Shown here: positions 61,157-64,000 of the stretch, one piece after another
How positions within the stretch are numbered: the stretch's first letter is position 1
How the letters are laid out: each line of letters begins with the position of its first letter
Source of the DNA: Caulobacter sp.
GTDB lineage: Bacteria > Pseudomonadota > Alphaproteobacteria > Caulobacterales > Caulobacteraceae
Direction of reading: 5' to 3'
Assembly: GCA_017745235.1 (NCBI GenBank)
Contig: JAGHZU010000009.1
Location: 124,001 to 188,000 of the forward strand
DNA: 64,000 nucleotides
The notes under the pieces: model-generated
The model's input: the letters and a program-made list of their open reading frames with translations, nothing else
What the model was told of the DNA's origin: nothing
Database searches by the model: none
Program-made: the position numbers and the translations under genes

Positions 61157-62102
61157 CCGCGCTTCCTTCGCGCCGTCGACGCGCCAGCGAGATGACATAG
61201 GCCTCCAGGCGTGCGGCGAACATCTCGTCGGGCGGATGGCCCACGCCATCGGCCAGAACGCCGGGATTGAAGATGGCCTGATCGCAGGCGGCTTGATCGG
61301 CGAACTGGCTGATCGTCACCCGGCCCAGGGGAACCGCCTCGCGCTCGTCCTCGTCAGGCCAACGGGTTGTGACGTCCAGGACCGGGTCTCCTGGGCGATC
61401 GAGCAAGGCCAGGATGTCGAAGCCGACTCCGCCGGCCTGGAAGCGGCGCTCCAGGTCGGCCCTGAGGAAGTCGGGCGGCAGGGCGCGAGCTTCGTCCTCG
61501 CTCAGGCCGATCTCACCTGCGACGGGCGCCAGCTTGAATTTCACGAAGCGCGAGACCCCCGCGGCGTTCGTGACCGGAAAGGCGTGCACGCCCCAATAGG
61601 CAACTCCCGCGAAGCTTCCCGGCAAGGGGCGGGCGGCGATGTAACGGGCCTGGTTCAGGGTCTCGGGGTTGGCTTCCGAGAAGGTCCTGACGCGTTCGGG
61701 GTCGGGCTTGCCGTCGGCGCCAGGCGCGCGGGCGCGCAGGAACGCCAGCATCTGGTCGAGCGTGCGGGCGAAATGCACCGGCGCATTCTCGACGAGCAGA
61801 TCCGAGCGAGAGCCATCTCCGGTCAGGCGCAGGCTTAGACCGCGCAGGACCAGGGCGTTGGTGTCGGCGACGGCGGGAAGGCCGCCGCCCACCGAGAAGC
61901 GAGCCAGGACCTCGCAGGCGTTGGTGAAGCTGGGTGAGCAGGTCACCTCGTGGGCGCGTGGACTGGGATGGTAGGCGCCGGTCACGCACCAGCCTTTGGC
62001 GAAGCTCGCCCGCACGCCCGGCGGGTCGCCCGCCACGGTCTTCAACGCCTCCACGATCCGGGCGGGGTCGGCCTTGGCGTCGTCCTGATCCTTGTGGGTC
62101 AT
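61140..62102 (-). CDS. SrpA-type catalase-like haem protein lacking the distal histidine
   Basis: 320 residues, no signal peptide. Minimal catalase fold: ARFSVGGGLPAVADTNALVLRGLSL, distal-Asn region VENAPVHFART, and the proximal RxxxY haem ligand Arg298/Tyr302 (RLEAYVISLARR). Where relatives have HAKG, this protein has FAKG (VRASFAKGWCVTG), Phe34 replacing the catalytic His. So peroxide chemistry is doubtful; haem storage or sensing is possible. Follows its paralogue by 23 bp. Confidence 0.83.
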   Translation of the reverse strand: MTHKDQDDAKADPARIVEALKTVAGDPPGVRASFAKGWCVTGAYHPSPRAHEVTCSPSFTNACEVLARFSVGGGLPAVADTNALVLRGLSLRLTGDGSRSDLLVENAPVHFARTLDQMLAFLRARAPGADGKPDPERVRTFSEANPETLNQARYIAARPLPGSFAGVAYWGVHAFPVTNAAGVSRFVKFKLAPVAGEIGLSEDEARALPPDFLRADLERRFQAGGVGFDILALLDRPGDPVLDVTTRWPDEDEREAVPLGRVTISQFADQAACDQAIFNPGVLADGVGHPPDEMFAARLEAYVISLARRRREGSAARAPD

Positions 62103-62125
62103 CGCTGGCTCCTGTCGCGACGAGG

Positions 62126-63142
62126 CTACTGGCGCTGGCCCAGCGAGATCGGATAGGCGGTGTTGCGCATCACCAGCATGGGGTCGGCCGCCTCGACCCC
62201 GGGATGAGCCTGTCCCGGCAAGAACAGCAGGGTTTTCTGCGCCGCCTCGGGGTCGTCGGGCAGGCGATTGAGCGTGATCTCGCCCAGCTTGACCATCCTG
62301 CGGCTGTCCGGCCAGGCGACGGACGGATCGTCGATCTTGTCGCCAGCGGCCGCTACCTGGGCGTACCAGTCGAACACCACCGGGCCTTGCTTCAAGCGTT
62401 CGACGATCTCGGTCTGCAGATAGTCTCCGCTCTTGGCCTTGCGCGCCTCGGGCGTCAGATACCGCTCGCCCGCCCTGGGGACGAAACGGTAGCGCACGAA
62501 GCTGGCCTGCCCCTTGGCGTTCGTGAACTTCAGGGCGTTGATCCCGAAGTAGGTCGCCTGGGCGTAGGAGTCCGGATAGGTGCGGCTGGCCAGGAACTGC
62601 GCCGCCTTCGGATGGCTGGCGAGGAACTGTTCGACGGCCGTCGGATGGGCCGCGTCCGGCCCGCTGGCCGCCAGCGCCCGCAGGAAGACCGCGAACTCGT
62701 CGAAGGTCGCCACGATGAAGTTGTTGTGCTGATTGGCCTCGACGTCGAAGTCGTCGCCGTCGGCCGCGATGATCTTGAACGCAAAGCCCGCTGGCGAGGC
62801 GGCGTCGGCGTTATCGGGCAGGTCGGGGACGCCGGCGAACAGCGAAAAGCGCGCGACGAGAGGCAGGGGAGCGCCGTTGAACACCGGCGAGTCGACAAGG
62901 CTTTTTGCCTCGGGGGCCGGCGTGAACCGGCCCTCCACCACCACGCCCTTGGTGTGCACGGCGCGCGCGTGATGGTCGCCGAAGGCCGTGTGCAGGGCGT
63001 TGACCATGCTGAGCGGCGTCTCCTTGGCCCGCGTGTCGGCGGCGTAGGTCGGGGGAGAGAGGGCAAGGGCGACGATAAGGCTTCCGGCGGCCGCCTTGCC
63101 GGCGCGCATCGCGCGATGGAACGGAGAGAGGATGGGGCGCAC
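62126..63142 (-). CDS. Periplasmic SrpA-type catalase-like peroxidase
   Basis: 338 residues from GTG 63142, which has GAGGAG seven bases upstream; the longer frame to 63541 is unsupported. Signal peptide (~1-35, ending TYA). Catalytic His63 in AVHTKGVVVEG, ARFSLFAGVPDLPDNADAASPAGFAFKI, distal-Asn region DVEANQHNNF and proximal Arg326/Tyr330 (RNTAYPISLG). Predicted periplasmic peroxide scavenger. Upstream of the FAKG paralogue. Confidence 0.87.
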   Translation of the reverse strand: MRPILSPFHRAMRAGKAAAGSLIVALALSPPTYAADTRAKETPLSMVNALHTAFGDHHARAVHTKGVVVEGRFTPAPEAKSLVDSPVFNGAPLPLVARFSLFAGVPDLPDNADAASPAGFAFKIIAADGDDFDVEANQHNNFIVATFDEFAVFLRALAASGPDAAHPTAVEQFLASHPKAAQFLASRTYPDSYAQATYFGINALKFTNAKGQASFVRYRFVPRAGERYLTPEARKAKSGDYLQTEIVERLKQGPVVFDWYAQVAAAGDKIDDPSVAWPDSRRMVKLGEITLNRLPDDPEAAQKTLLFLPGQAHPGVEAADPMLVMRNTAYPISLGQRQ

Positions 63143-63431
63143 GGTCGGACTCCTCGGTGGCTTGAGGCGTCCAGTGTCCAGCCCGCGCCCTGGGGCGGCT
63201 TTCATGGATAGGGCGTCAATTGTCCGAACCGCGCGACGCCATCGGTCAGGTGGCAGCCATCTTCTGCGTGAGGCTGGCGGCCCGCGGATGACGCGCCATG
63301 GGCGCCGAATGGCCACCGGCGCCGCGTGGGGCGGCGCCTTGCAGCGAACTCGGGCCTGCGTGCTTGATCCTGTTGCCGCACGAGGATCTGGGCTCGCAGT
63401 TGGGCGGGTCGGGTTGTCGCCGAGGCCCCTG
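63143..63431. other. Divergent intergenic region
   Basis: 289 bp between the catalase-like gene and the ECF sigma gene. GC-rich; no clear palindrome, promoter or small gene was identified. Confidence 0.4.
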
Positions 63432-64000
63432 GTGAAGCAAAGCCGAGCCGAGATTGTCGCCTTCGTCGGCGGCCAGATCCTTCCGCACGAGGCGGATGTG
63501 CGCGCGTGGTTGCGTCGGTCGGGCAGCGCCGCCGCCGACATCGACGACGTGATCCAGGAGACCTATTGCCGTCTGGCCGCCCTGGAGAGCATTGCCCATA
63601 TCGGCAACGGCCGCGGCTACTTCTTCCGGACCGCGCGGAACATCGCCATCGAGAAGATCCGGCGCGCGCGCATCGTTCGCATCGACTGCGTCACGGAAAT
63701 CGACGCCCTGAACGTCGTAGATGATGAACCCTCGCCCGAACGCGTGGTCGCCGGCCGTCGCGAGCTGGGTCGGGTGCGGCGGCTGATAGAGGAGTTACCC
63801 GAGCGGTGTCGGCAGATCTTCACCCTTCGCCGGATCCACGGCCTGTCGCAGAGGGAGACCGCCATGCGCCTGGGCGTGACCGAGAACGTTGTGGAAATGC
63901 AGTCGGCGCGAGGCTTGCGTTTAATCCTGCGCGCCTTATCGGAATCCGAAGCGCGAGATCATTCGGCAATCGGCGAGGCTCATGAACTCCATCCGGTCCG
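63432..64000 (+). CDS. ECF sigma factor, FecI-like, 3' end outside the window
   Basis: Open frame from GTG 63432 to the window edge (189 codons, no stop). Region 2: ADIDDVIQETYCRLAALES, then GYFFRTARNIAIEKIRRARI; region 4: RRLIEELPERCRQIFTLRRIHGLSQRETAMRLGVTENVVEMQSARGLRLI. Typical FecI-type sigma. The start is uncertain (TTG at 63414 also possible). A FecR gene would be expected next. Confidence 0.88.
   Translation, partial: MKQSRAEIVAFVGGQILPHEADVRAWLRRSGSAAADIDDVIQETYCRLAALESIAHIGNGRGYFFRTARNIAIEKIRRARIVRIDCVTEIDALNVVDDEPSPERVVAGRRELGRVRRLIEELPERCRQIFTLRRIHGLSQRETAMRLGVTENVVEMQSARGLRLILRALSESEARDHSAIGEAHELHPV

Noticed and set aside
1..64000. CRISPR arrays, tRNA/rRNA genes, integrases or insertion sequences
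   Set aside because: None seen: no regularly spaced repeats, no transposase motifs and no cloverleaf-like sequence recognised by eye.

Overview
The window is high-GC, densely coded DNA, very probably from the chromosome of an alphaproteobacterium of the Caulobacter/Phenylobacterium type. The evidence is the codon usage, the many Tat-exported enzymes and TonB-dependent receptors, the glucan-biosynthesis and globin-chemoreceptor genes, and the non-phosphorylative sugar route. No rRNA, tRNA, CRISPR array, transposase or phage gene was seen.

Layout. (1) 1-15.4 kb, mixed core genes: 3' end of an OpgG/MdoG-type glucan gene; a soluble globin-coupled chemoreceptor; a three-gene molybdenum hydroxylase operon (triheme cytochrome c, 2Fe-2S subunit, Mo subunit); a LacI regulator divergent from an MFS transporter; a SPOUT RNA methyltransferase; an esterase; a YafY/WYL regulator divergent from a GST-like gene across a near-perfect palindrome; two small hypotheticals; and a type II thioesterase-like protein without its nucleophile serine. 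(2) 15.4-23.3 kb, a complete non-phosphorylative L-rhamnose pathway: permease RhaT, dehydrogenase, lactonase, dehydratase, 3-deoxy-sugar-acid dehydrogenase, diketo-acid hydrolase and FMN L-lactate dehydrogenase. It forms two divergent operons around an IclR regulator with visible operators. The predicted overall conversion is L-rhamnose to two pyruvates.

(3) 23.5-36.9 kb, a copper/silver resistance island: a CusCBA efflux pump with a CusF domain fused to CusB, two small Cys-containing exported proteins, a CnrYXH-type anti-sigma/sensor/ECF sigma trio, multicopper oxidase CopA, CopB, a CusF-like chaperone, CopC-CopD, and the decayed tail of a Cu P-type ATPase. Three of its promoters share TGAGGG-N16-CGTA exactly, which I propose is the promoter of the local ECF sigma factor. 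(4) 36.9-43.6 kb, a TetR-controlled catabolic operon: extradiol dioxygenase, two FAH-family hydrolases, an MhpA-like flavin hydroxylase and an acyl-CoA ligase.

(5) 43.6-54.1 kb, an accessory cluster of unknown purpose: cytochrome c'-like protein, two tandem copies of a [secreted protein + DUF6152-like protein] pair, two small DUF6644-like membrane proteins, a frameshifted NUDIX gene, an orphan Tat-lipoprotein ABC binding protein, old yellow enzyme, an SDR lacking the catalytic lysine, and a TonB receptor. It is bounded by two strikingly AT-rich intergenic regions. This is my best candidate for an undescribed system. (6) 54.4-64 kb, an iron/heme locus: a 5-aminolevulinate synthase and an AraC regulator downstream of FecI/FecR, a divergent FecA-like receptor with an STN domain, two SrpA-type catalase-like haem proteins (one lacking the distal histidine), and another ECF sigma gene running off the window.
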